A stretch of DNA of 57,992 nt from Lachnospiraceae bacterium FE2018 (GTDB lineage Bacteria > Bacillota > Clostridia > Lachnospirales > Lachnospiraceae), in NCBI GenBank assembly GCA_000702845.1, contig JNKK01000016.1, positions 1 to 57,992 of the forward strand, in the 5' to 3' direction. The translations under genes and the position numbers were made by a program. A model generated the notes under the pieces. The model had not been told where the DNA came from, did no database searches, and saw nothing but the letters and a program-made list of their open reading frames with translations. Shown one piece after another: positions 44,633 to 52,263 of this stretch; the first letter of the stretch is position 1, and every line of letters starts with the position of its first letter.

Positions 44633-45889
44633 ATGAAATTTGGAATCCGTACACTGGATGAAGTAAATGTGAGCGGGAAAACCGTTCTTTGCAGAATTGA
44701 CATTAACCAGCCGGTCGATATGGAGACAGGCACACTGAAGAGCACGACCAGAATTCAGGCATGTGTTCCGACGATCCGTGAGCTTTCTGACAAGGGTGCA
44801 AAGGTTGTGCTGATGGCACATCAGGGAAGCGATATTGAATATCAGAACTTCTATACGACAGAGCCGCACAGCAAAGTTCTCTCGGAACTGCTCGGCCGTG
44901 AAGTTCAGTTTATTCCGGATGTATGCGGTCCTGCAGCAATCGAAAAAATCAAATCGCTGAAAGACGGCGAGATTCTTCTGCTGGATAATGTCCGCTTTAT
45001 GTCAGAAGAACAGACGCTGTTTGAGAAGAAACTCCGCCTGACCCATGAAGAAATGGCAAAGACCATTGTGGTCCGCAAACTGGCTCCGCTTGGTGACCTT
45101 TACCTGAACGATGCGTTTGCGGCAGCGCACAGAGATCAGCCGACGCTTTCCGGATTTGAACAGGTCCTTCCGTCTATGATGGGACGTCTGTTTGAAAAAG
45201 AATATGTCGTGCTCTCAGAACTGATGGAAGCGCCTGCACGTCCGTGCACATTCGTACTGGGCGGCGCAAAGATTGCTGACGCGTTCCTGATGATGGAATC
45301 CGTCCTTTCCGCAGGTGCTGCAGATCATATTCTGGCCGGCGGCGTTGTAGCCAATATCCTTCTGATCGCAAAAGGCGAGAAGATCGGACAGGGCAGCTAT
45401 GATTTCATCGTGAAGTCCAACTATGAAGAGTTCTTTGAGAAGGCAAAAGTTCTTCTTGAGAAATATGCCGATAAGATTGTTCTGCCGGTTGACCTGGCAT
45501 GGACAGAGGGTGATGTCCGCAAAGAGGCGAAGATCGGCGAGATTCCGGAAGAGATCGGCTCCACCGATATCGGCGAAGAAACGGCAAAGATGTACCAGAA
45601 GTACATTCTCGAGTCAAAGACAGTATTTGTTAACGGTCCGATGGGAATTTTTGAGGCGGAACTGACAGAACTCGGAACAAAGATGGTCTGGGATGCACTG
45701 GGTGATACAGAGGCATTTACCGTTGTCGGCGGCGGCGACAGCATTACCGCAACCACAAAATACGGCAAGACCGATCAGATTTCCTATATCTGCACGGGCG
45801 GCGGCGCACTGATCCGCTTCCTGACCGGCGAGGAACTTCCGGTTGTAAAGGCACTCCGCCACGGATCTCAGATTCCGCTGAAAGACTGA
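44633..45889 (+). CDS. Archaeal-type phosphoglycerate kinase homologue; proposed malyl-phosphate kinase
   Basis: 418 residues. Both PGK domains are present: RIDINQP (Asp 23, Asn 25), Arg 40, His 63, DNVRF (Arg 121), NDAFAAAHR (Arg 167), FVLGGAKIADAF, FVNGPMGIFE, VVGGGDSITA. Closest in style to archaeal PGKs (AHQG..., LKDGEILLLDNVRFMSEE). The loop HxGRP that binds the substrate phosphate is HQGSDI: the arginine is serine 66, while the ATP side is intact. That is what one expects if the substrate carries a carboxylate instead of a phosphate. Proposed reaction: D-malyl phosphate + ADP to D-malate + ATP. AAGGAG SD; the upstream in-frame start 44561 precedes the terminator and is rejected. Confidence 0.85.
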   Translation: MKFGIRTLDEVNVSGKTVLCRIDINQPVDMETGTLKSTTRIQACVPTIRELSDKGAKVVLMAHQGSDIEYQNFYTTEPHSKVLSELLGREVQFIPDVCGPAAIEKIKSLKDGEILLLDNVRFMSEEQTLFEKKLRLTHEEMAKTIVVRKLAPLGDLYLNDAFAAAHRDQPTLSGFEQVLPSMMGRLFEKEYVVLSELMEAPARPCTFVLGGAKIADAFLMMESVLSAGAADHILAGGVVANILLIAKGEKIGQGSYDFIVKSNYEEFFEKAKVLLEKYADKIVLPVDLAWTEGDVRKEAKIGEIPEEIGSTDIGEETAKMYQKYILESKTVFVNGPMGIFEAELTELGTKMVWDALGDTEAFTVVGGGDSITATTKYGKTDQISYICTGGGALIRFLTGEELPVVKALRHGSQIPLKD

Positions 45890-45904
45890 GAAAGGAGCAT
45901 CCGC

Positions 45905-47152
45905 ATGAAACTGGAACTTGGAATCGGTCAGGGAACCCAGACTGTGGAGATCCCGGACAGCAATGTTCTGGATGTCCTGACGCCGAATCCTGTCGAATAT
46001 GATCTGATGGGAGAGGAAGAAGTCAGACGCGCGCTCGCAGATCCGATCGGATCCCCGCGCCTGAAGGACATCGTGAAGCCGGGCGAGAAAATCGTTATGA
46101 TCACAAGCGATATTACACGTCCGATGCCTACATATACCGTTATGCCGGCCCTTCTGGATGAACTGTACGCGGCAGGATGCAAACCGGAGGATCTGACCCT
46201 GATGTTTGCACTGGGCAGTCACAGAAAGCACACGGAGGAAGAGATGATTCATCTTGCCGGAGAGCGTGCTTTCAATGAGATCCGCTGCATCGACGGAGAC
46301 GCGGAAGATGTCGTTCATGTTGGTGAGACATCCCGCGGCACCCCGGTGGATATCGTGCGCGAGGTTATCGAGGCGGACCGCAGAATCTGTCTCGGCAATA
46401 TTGAGTATCACTATTTTGCAGGTTATTCAGGCGGCGCCAAGGCGATTATGCCGGGTGTTTCGACCTGGAATGCGATTCAGGCAAATCACAGCCGCATGGT
46501 TGAGAACGGCGCGCACGCCGGAAATATCGGAACGAATCCGGTTCGTCTCGATATTGAAGAAGCGGCGTCAATGGTCGGCGTTGATTTTATTCTCAATGTT
46601 GTCCTGAATGAACACAAGAAGATTGTGAAGGCGGTTGCCGGTGATCTGACAGAGGCACACCGCGTCGGCTGCGATTATCTGGATAAGCTTTACACAAAGT
46701 ACATCCCGAAACGCGCAGACATCGTCATTGTTTCCCAGGGCGGAGCCCCGAAGGATCTGAACCTGTATCAGACCCAGAAAGCATTGGATAACTCCAAGCA
46801 CGCGGTCCGGGATGACGGGATCATCATTCTCGTCGGCTCCTGCAAAGAGTATCTTGGCAACCCGGTATTTGACGCATGGTTCCGAGAGGCAAGCTGCCCG
46901 CAGGATATCATTGACAGACTTGCCGCGAAGTTTGCGCTCGGCGGACATAAGGCTGCTGCAGTCGCACAGGTTATGATGCGCGCGAAGATCTTCATGGTAT
47001 CTGATATGGATCCGGACTTTGTCCGCTCGATCTTCATGACACCGTTTGCAACCGTTCAGGAGGCCTATGACGCGGCAGCAGCGGAACTCGGCGCCGACGC
47101 ATCCGTCATTGTTATGCCTTACGGCGGATCGACTTTACCGAAACTGAAATAA
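45905..47152 (+). CDS. LarA-family nickel-pincer racemase/epimerase; proposed malate racemase
   Basis: 415 residues. All LarA active-site elements are visible: SDITRPMP (Asp 69, Arg 72), GSHRKHT (His 106, His 109), YHYFAGYSGGAKAIMPGV (His 169, Lys 179 that carries the pincer cofactor), NHSRMV (His 195). The superfamily racemises or epimerises 2-hydroxyacids (lactate, malate, gluconate and others). It is 16 nt behind the PGK homologue and 31 nt before malic enzyme, so D-malate to L-malate is the best fit. It needs LarB, LarC and LarE elsewhere for the cofactor; none is in the window. Confidence 0.88.
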   Translation: MKLELGIGQGTQTVEIPDSNVLDVLTPNPVEYDLMGEEEVRRALADPIGSPRLKDIVKPGEKIVMITSDITRPMPTYTVMPALLDELYAAGCKPEDLTLMFALGSHRKHTEEEMIHLAGERAFNEIRCIDGDAEDVVHVGETSRGTPVDIVREVIEADRRICLGNIEYHYFAGYSGGAKAIMPGVSTWNAIQANHSRMVENGAHAGNIGTNPVRLDIEEAASMVGVDFILNVVLNEHKKIVKAVAGDLTEAHRVGCDYLDKLYTKYIPKRADIVIVSQGGAPKDLNLYQTQKALDNSKHAVRDDGIIILVGSCKEYLGNPVFDAWFREASCPQDIIDRLAAKFALGGHKAAAVAQVMMRAKIFMVSDMDPDFVRSIFMTPFATVQEAYDAAAAELGADASVIVMPYGGSTLPKLK

Positions 47153-47183
47153 TTAAAAGTAATAAAGATAAAAGGAGAAAAAC

Positions 47184-48359
47184 ATGGATTACGCAAAAGA
47201 ATCACTCAGACTCCACGAGGAATGGAAGGGCAAAATTGAAGTCATCGCTACCGTACCGGTAAAATCAAAAGATGATCTCTCCCTCGCTTACACACCAGGT
47301 GTTGCTCAGCCGTGCCTGGAGATCCAGAAGGACATCGGCAGAAGCTACGACCTTACACGCCGTGCAAATATGTGCCTGGTTGTCACAGACGGTTCTGCAG
47401 TCCTCGGACTTGGCGATATCGGCCCGGAGGCAGGTATGCCGGTTATGGAAGGCAAATGCGTCCTGTTCAAATCCTTTGGCGGCGTTGATGCATTCCCGCT
47501 GTGTGTCAAGACAAAAGACGTTGATGAATTTGTAAACACAGTTTATCTGATCAGCGGCAGCTTCGGCGGCATCAACCTCGAGGATATCGCTGCACCGCGC
47601 TGCTTTGAGATCGAGAAGAAGCTGAAAGAAAAATGCGACATCCCGATTTTCCACGATGACCAGCATGGAACAGCTGTCATTTCTCTCGCAGGTCTGACAA
47701 ACGCGCTGAAGATTGTCAACAAGAAGATTGATGAGATTAAAGTTGCTGTCAGCGGTGCAGGTTCAGCTGCGATTGCTATTTCCAAACTGCTGATTTCTGC
47801 AGGCGTTAAGAACCTGACGATCTGTGACCGCCGCGGCGCGATCTACAAAGGCCGTAAGGAAGGCATGAACGGAATCAAGGAAGAGATGGCTGAGATTACC
47901 AATCCGGAGAATATTCAGGGATCTCTTGCAGACGCAATGGTTGGTGCAGATGTATTCATCGGCGTCAGCGCACCGGGTCTGGTAACACAGGATATGGTTC
48001 GATCCATGGCGAAGGATCCGATCGTATTCGCATGTGCAAATCCGACACCTGAGATCTTCCCGGATGAGGCAAAGGCGGCAGGCGCAGTCGTTATCGCAAC
48101 AGGCCGCAGTGATTTCCCGAACCAGATCAACAACGTGCTGGCATTCCCGGGCATCTTCCGCGGAACCTTTGATGTGCGCGCAAGTGACATCAACGAAGAG
48201 ATGAAGATTGCAGCTGCACATGCACTGGCAGGCCTTGTTTCCGACGAGGATCTGAGCGCAGATTATATCATTCCGGCAGCATTTGACGAGCGTGTCTGCC
48301 CGGCTGTTTCCAAAGCAGTTGCAGAAGCGGCAAGAAAGAGCGGCGTTGCGCGTCTGTAA
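47184..48359 (+). CDS. Malic enzyme (oxaloacetate-decarboxylating malate dehydrogenase)
   Basis: 391 residues, the short bacterial form without a phosphotransacetylase domain. [10 protein letters not shown] (Tyr ~36), [54 protein letters not shown] (metal-binding Asp), NAD(P) loop [30 protein letters not shown]. Converts L-malate to pyruvate, CO2 and NAD(P)H. Its place directly after the LarA homologue supports malate as the common metabolite. AAAGGAG SD. A hairpin CCGGGT...ACCCGG follows at ~48372-48395 without a T run. Confidence 0.94.
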   Translation: MDYAKESLRLHEEWKGKIEVIATVPVKSKDDLSLAYTPGVAQPCLEIQKDIGRSYDLTRRANMCLVVTDGSAVLGLGDIGPEAGMPVMEGKCVLFKSFGGVDAFPLCVKTKDVDEFVNTVYLISGSFGGINLEDIAAPRCFEIEKKLKEKCDIPIFHDDQHGTAVISLAGLTNALKIVNKKIDEIKVAVSGAGSAAIAISKLLISAGVKNLTICDRRGAIYKGRKEGMNGIKEEMAEITNPENIQGSLADAMVGADVFIGVSAPGLVTQDMVRSMAKDPIVFACANPTPEIFPDEAKAAGAVVIATGRSDFPNQINNVLAFPGIFRGTFDVRASDINEEMKIAAAHALAGLVSDEDLSADYIIPAAFDERVCPAVSKAVAEAARKSGVARL

Positions 48360-48463
48360 AGATGTGCAGAATCCGGGTCTCACAGCAGAAACCCGGCAGT
48401 GCGAATCAGAAACGGTAATCCTCAGAAAAGTGAAAAAAACCGTGTAAAAACTGCAATCGGCAG

Positions 48464-48492
48464 TTGAATGTTTTAGAAAAACAGTATAAACT
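48464..48492 (+). promoter_or_regulatory. Candidate promoter of the transketolase genes
   Basis: TTGAAT (48464-48469), 17 bp, TAAACT (48487-48492), ~95 nt before the start. GAAAAAAACCGTGTAAAA (48432-48449) upstream resembles GAAAAAAACGTGTAAA before iolG. Confidence 0.55.
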
Positions 48493-48587
48493 AATTGAAG
48501 ATATGCAAAAATGTCATTTCGGAAAACCGGAAAGATATTTTGAATGCAGGTACAAGTTGATCTAGCAATGCAAGGAGAGATAAAGCT

Positions 48588-49448
48588 ATGAGCAAAGAGC
48601 AGAAGATGCAGGAACTGCGTGAGTTTGCTGCTGAAATCCGTGTAGAAACGCTGAAAATCATCGGCTCTCGCGGCTTTGGTCATGTCGGTGGATCCATGTC
48701 CCTGGCAGACGCTTATGCCGTTCTGTACGGTGCAGTTATGAAGTATGATCCGAAGAACCCGACATGGGAAGACAGAGACTGGTGTGTTCTTTCCAAGGGT
48801 CACGGCGGACCGGTTATGTATGCAACACTCGGACTGAAAGGTTTCTATCCGGTAGAAAATGCATATCAGCTGAACCAGCCGCATACCACATTCCCGTCTC
48901 ATACAGACCATCTGATGACACCGGGCGTTGACCTGACAACAGGTTCTCTCGGCCAGGGCATCAGCGAGGCAGTCGGCGCAGCGCTCGGCAACAGAGCACA
49001 GGGCAGAGACAGCCATACATTCGTTTTCATCGGCGACGGTGAGGCAGATGAAGGACAGGTTTGGGAGGCAGCTCAGTTTGCAGCTCATTATAAGATGAAC
49101 AACCTGATTTGCCTGGTTGACAACAACGGACGTCAGCTTGACGGCGATGTAAATGTTGTCATGAGCCATGGTAAGGGCATCGGTGCGAAGTTCGACGCAT
49201 TCGGATGGCACGTAATCGACGTGGCAGACGGCAATGATGTTGAGCAGATCTATGATGCGATCCAGGAAGCTTACAAAGTAGAAGATAAGCCGATCGCACT
49301 GATTCTGAACACCGTTAAGGGTAAAGGCGCAACATTCGCTGAGTCCACAGGCGCACATTCCTCTCAGCCGTCCAAGGAAGAGTGGGATGAGGCAATCAAG
49401 GTAGCTGAAGAGAATCTCGCTGCAGTCCGCGCGCAGAAAGGAGCATGA
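48588..49448 (+). CDS. Transketolase, N-terminal (PP) subunit
   Basis: 286 residues. Thiamine-diphosphate binding half: GFGHVGGSMSLADAYAVLYG (canonical GHPGG has Pro where Val stands), VLSKGHGGPVMYA, TGSLGQGISEAVG, and the ThDP/Mg motif GDGEADEGQVWEAAQFAAHYKMNNLICLVDNN. Works with the next gene as a split heterodimer, a form common in clostridia for both general and specialised transketolases (for example apulose 4-phosphate and sulfofructose transketolases). The genomic context makes DKG a candidate donor. Confidence 0.93.
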   Translation: MSKEQKMQELREFAAEIRVETLKIIGSRGFGHVGGSMSLADAYAVLYGAVMKYDPKNPTWEDRDWCVLSKGHGGPVMYATLGLKGFYPVENAYQLNQPHTTFPSHTDHLMTPGVDLTTGSLGQGISEAVGAALGNRAQGRDSHTFVFIGDGEADEGQVWEAAQFAAHYKMNNLICLVDNNGRQLDGDVNVVMSHGKGIGAKFDAFGWHVIDVADGNDVEQIYDAIQEAYKVEDKPIALILNTVKGKGATFAESTGAHSSQPSKEEWDEAIKVAEENLAAVRAQKGA

Positions 49449-49450
49449 TC

Positions 49451-50416
49451 ATGAGTTTTGTTTTAGATGGAAAACATGAGAAAGATAAACGTGCATGCCG
49501 TGATGGCTATATCGATGCAGTGCTTGAACTGATGGATGCCGACAAGAAAGTTGTTCACATTGACTGCGACCTGAAGGGCTGCATCAATGTCGGAAGACTC
49601 GACAAGGCTCATCCGGATCAGGTTTACAATGCAGGTATTGCTGAGGCAAATGCAGTCGGCATCGCTTCCGGTATGGCAGCATCCGGCCTGACTCCGTTTA
49701 TCCACACATTCGGTATCTTTGCTTCCCGCCGTGTATTCGACCAGGCATTCCTGTCCGCAGGTTATTCCGAGTGGCCGGTACACATCGTAGGATCTGACCC
49801 GGGTGTCACAGCTGCATTCAACGGCGCAACACATATGCCGTTCGAGGACTGCGCACTGTATCTCTCTGTTCCGAATGCAACAGTCGTTGATCCGGCAGAC
49901 TATGCACAGTGCTATGCGCTGACCAAAGAGCTGGCTAAGGTTCCGACCATCACATATCAGCGTCTGATCCGTAAGGGCTTCGTAAAGGTTTACGAAGATG
50001 GCTCTGAGTTCGAACTTGGCAAGGGTGTTACACTCCGTGACGGCAGCGACGTTACAATCATCGCTTCCGGTATCATGGTAGACAAGGCTCTGCAGGCTGA
50101 AGAAGCACTCAAGGAAGAGGGCATCTCCGCACGTGTTATCGATATGCACACCTGGAAGCCGCTTGATGAAGAACTGATCATCAAGGCTGCAAAAGAGACC
50201 GGCGCAATCGTTACAGCTGAGAACCATCAGGTAAGCTGCGGCCTCGGCTCCGCAATTGCAAACGTTCTGGCACAGAACTGCCTCGTTCCGCAGGAGTTCG
50301 TTGGTATTCAGAACCGCTATGGTCAGGTTGGACCGCAGGATTTCCTGGAGAAAGAGTATAACCTTATGCCGGAAGATATTGTTGCGGCAGTCAAGAAGGT
50401 TCTGGCAAGAAAGTAA
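49451..50416 (+). CDS. Transketolase, C-terminal (Pyr) subunit
   Basis: 321 residues from ATG 49451 (AAAGGAG seven bases upstream); the ATG at 49445 overlaps the upstream stop and is too near the SD. The catalytic glutamate is in NAGIAEANAVGIASG (Glu ~65). VHIVGSDPGVTAAFNGATHMPFEDCAL (~110-135) keeps GATH but the usual SHxG is SDPG: one sugar-binding His is Asp. C-terminal regulatory-like fold (ITAENHQVSCGLGSAIANVLAQ). The strong terminator after it closes the operon. I propose cleavage of DKG to D-malic semialdehyde with transfer of glycolaldehyde to an aldose phosphate. Confidence 0.93.
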   Translation: MSFVLDGKHEKDKRACRDGYIDAVLELMDADKKVVHIDCDLKGCINVGRLDKAHPDQVYNAGIAEANAVGIASGMAASGLTPFIHTFGIFASRRVFDQAFLSAGYSEWPVHIVGSDPGVTAAFNGATHMPFEDCALYLSVPNATVVDPADYAQCYALTKELAKVPTITYQRLIRKGFVKVYEDGSEFELGKGVTLRDGSDVTIIASGIMVDKALQAEEALKEEGISARVIDMHTWKPLDEELIIKAAKETGAIVTAENHQVSCGLGSAIANVLAQNCLVPQEFVGIQNRYGQVGPQDFLEKEYNLMPEDIVAAVKKVLARK

Positions 50417-50452
50417 TTCCGACCGAAAACAGAATACTGTTTTGCAGCATCG

Positions 50453-50487
50453 ATACGGGCGCGACTCTCTTTCGCGCCCGTATTTTT
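50453..50487 (+). terminator. Terminator after transketolase operon
   Basis: ATACGGGCGCGA (50453-50464), 7-nt loop, TCGCGCCCGTAT (50472-50483), T run to 50487. Perfect 12-bp stem. Confidence 0.95.
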
Positions 50488-50628
50488 GTGCATGGCTTGA
50501 AATGTGAAATGACAGCACAAAACGAATAACGTTGTAAAGACATTTCGCATGGAAACAGAGAATAAACTTACCGGATCTGTCTGCATGGCTCAGAGCGGGA
50601 TACGGGAGAATAAGGGGAGAATCGAATC

Positions 50629-51906
50629 ATGAAAAGAAGAACCAGCGGATGCTGTCTCAATCTGAGAGGACTCGCGGTGCTGACACTGGCAGCGGGTCTG
50701 CTGTTTTCTGCATGTGGTGTAGAACCGGCCGGGACAGAACCGGTGTCAGAAATATCCGAAGTACAGACAGAAGCAGTTTCGCAGACGCCGGAGATGACGC
50801 CGGAAGCGACACCGGCACCGGTACCGGCTGCAGAACCGGTGAATGAACCTGCCGGAACGGCATACGGACTGACGGAAATTCCTGCAAACTATGGGATTTA
50901 CAAGAATGCAGCCGGAAATTTCAGCTTCTTATATGCCCGCACTTTTACACCGGAAGAGATGGAGGATGTAGAAGGGGCTATTCTTTACACGGATGCAGAA
51001 CGGATCAATTATGTATGTGTATTTTCAGACTTCAGCGACAGCCTTACCACGGAGGGTTATCTGGAAGAAATCAAATCACATTTTGACGAAGTGGCTGAAG
51101 AGAACAATTTTGAAATCTGGGAGGAGCCGGTCGCTGCTGAACCGCTTACGATAAACGGACGGACGCTTCAGGGAATCCGTTATGGATACGAGGTGGAAGG
51201 ATCACGCAGAGAATATACAGATTATATCGAAGCGGTGGATGACGGCAGGACGGACAATATCATTGTTTACGAGCAGCATGTGGTACAGGGCAGTGATGAA
51301 ACGGCTTCTCTGGTATTGGCAGATGCGGTTGCGAGTTTTGCGCCGCAGTCAGGATTCTATGAGGAAGTTCCGGTTGCAGAACCTGCCGGATCAACGGGCA
51401 GCTCTCTTGCTGCTGAAAATTCCGCTCCGGTGTTTCAGATTGAAGAGGGAGAATTGATCTTCACGAGTGATGTGCAGGATTTTTCTGTTGTGCTGCCGGA
51501 ATATGTGACGGTGACAGTCGGGAATGAAAGCGGTGATATGACGGTCTATTGCAGCGGAAACGGAGATTATCCGACTGTCAGTATTTTCCGGTTGACTGAC
51601 AGACAGGATGCAGAAGATTATCTGGAAGAGCTGCAGGACGCGTTAATGGATGATGAAGATGTAACTTCAGCCCCCGAGGTTCTGGAATCCTTTGGCGTCA
51701 ACGGAAGAAATGCTTACCGGTTCAGTTATTATATGCTTGATGGTGACGGGGATACCATCGGAAGAACGACCGCTGCGGTGAACACGGTTGACGGGATTGC
51801 CGTGTTTGACGCGTCCTATTATGATTACGGGATGGAGGATCTGAACCGTGTGATGGAGCGGGCGACAGAAAGCTTCCGGTCGAGCGCGTCTGCGTACACC
51901 GGGTAA
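50629..51906 (+). CDS. Lipoprotein with two related alpha/beta domains, function unknown
   Basis: 425 residues. Lipobox LFSAC (Cys ~29) after a signal peptide with basic start. A Thr/Pro/Glu/Ala linker (~32-80) is followed by two domains (~85-240 and ~270-420), each with an opening strand (NFSFLYARTF / DFSVVLPEYVTV), an acidic helix (YLEEIKSHFDE / YLEELQDALMD) and a RYGYEV/RFSYYM strand, suggesting an internal duplication of the PsbP/DUF-type fold seen in many clostridial lipoproteins. It sits between transketolase and iolD with its own leader (AAGGGGAGA SD); no evidence ties it to inositol. Confidence 0.8.
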   Translation: MKRRTSGCCLNLRGLAVLTLAAGLLFSACGVEPAGTEPVSEISEVQTEAVSQTPEMTPEATPAPVPAAEPVNEPAGTAYGLTEIPANYGIYKNAAGNFSFLYARTFTPEEMEDVEGAILYTDAERINYVCVFSDFSDSLTTEGYLEEIKSHFDEVAEENNFEIWEEPVAAEPLTINGRTLQGIRYGYEVEGSRREYTDYIEAVDDGRTDNIIVYEQHVVQGSDETASLVLADAVASFAPQSGFYEEVPVAEPAGSTGSSLAAENSAPVFQIEEGELIFTSDVQDFSVVLPEYVTVTVGNESGDMTVYCSGNGDYPTVSIFRLTDRQDAEDYLEELQDALMDDEDVTSAPEVLESFGVNGRNAYRFSYYMLDGDGDTIGRTTAAVNTVDGIAVFDASYYDYGMEDLNRVMERATESFRSSASAYTG

Positions 51907-51951
51907 AAAGCAGTGTGGAACCGCGTGCTGTTCCTTTTACGAATCTGAACA

Positions 51952-52135
51952 TTGCGTGCATTTGCGTGCTTTTTGGAGCGCCGGATTTATGAAAAATCGC
52001 ACAAAATGAAAGATGTGAAATTGGGCGAATTGACGGATTTTTTTCAAAGATGTCGATTCGCTTGATTTTTTTTTGCGTGCGTGCTAAAGTATGTTTAATG
52101 GGTGTTATGCACGCGAAAGCACGCAATGCACGCAA
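51952..52135. promoter_or_regulatory. Reiterated TTGCGTGC operator array before iolD
   Basis: TTGCGTGCA (51952) and TTGCGTGCT (51962) form a 10-bp-spaced pair; TTGCGTGC (52073) with GCGTGCT (52079) lie in the promoter; GCACGC (52109), GCACGCA (52119) and GCACGCAA (52128) form the inverted counterpart. Sites 51951-51970 and 52118-52137 are near-perfect inverted copies ~165 bp apart, as expected for repression by looping. An extra GCGTGC lies at 51923 at the end of the lipoprotein gene. The same word lies before the DeoR-family gene. Confidence 0.8.
52062..52090 (+). promoter_or_regulatory. Candidate iolD promoter
   Basis: TTGATT (52062-52067), 17 bp, TAAAGT (52085-52090), with operator words in spacer and beside the -10. 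Leader ~165 nt. Confidence 0.6.
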
Positions 52136-52263
52136 ATATCGTAAGCACTGAACACCGTGATTCAATTATGACATGGTACAGTGAAATTCAACGCAGACGG
52201 CACGCGGAAAGCACACACTGCCCGCAGGATCCGGATGCCCAGTAAGAAAGGAGCAGAAACGAT

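Noticed and set aside
45905-47152. Lactate racemase LarA proper
   Set aside because: No larBCE, lactate permease or lactate dehydrogenase next to it; it sits between a PGK homologue and malic enzyme.
47763-49358. Long minus-strand open frame (531 codons) opposite malic enzyme and transketolase
   Set aside because: Cys/His/Ser-rich composition typical of the reverse complement of a well-coded gene, no SD, and both plus-strand genes are clearly recognisable.
48588-50416. Sulfoglycolytic or apulose transketolase
   Set aside because: No sulfoquinovose, sulfofructose or apiose genes nearby; the iol genes and the malate module fit DKG better, though this remains to be tested.
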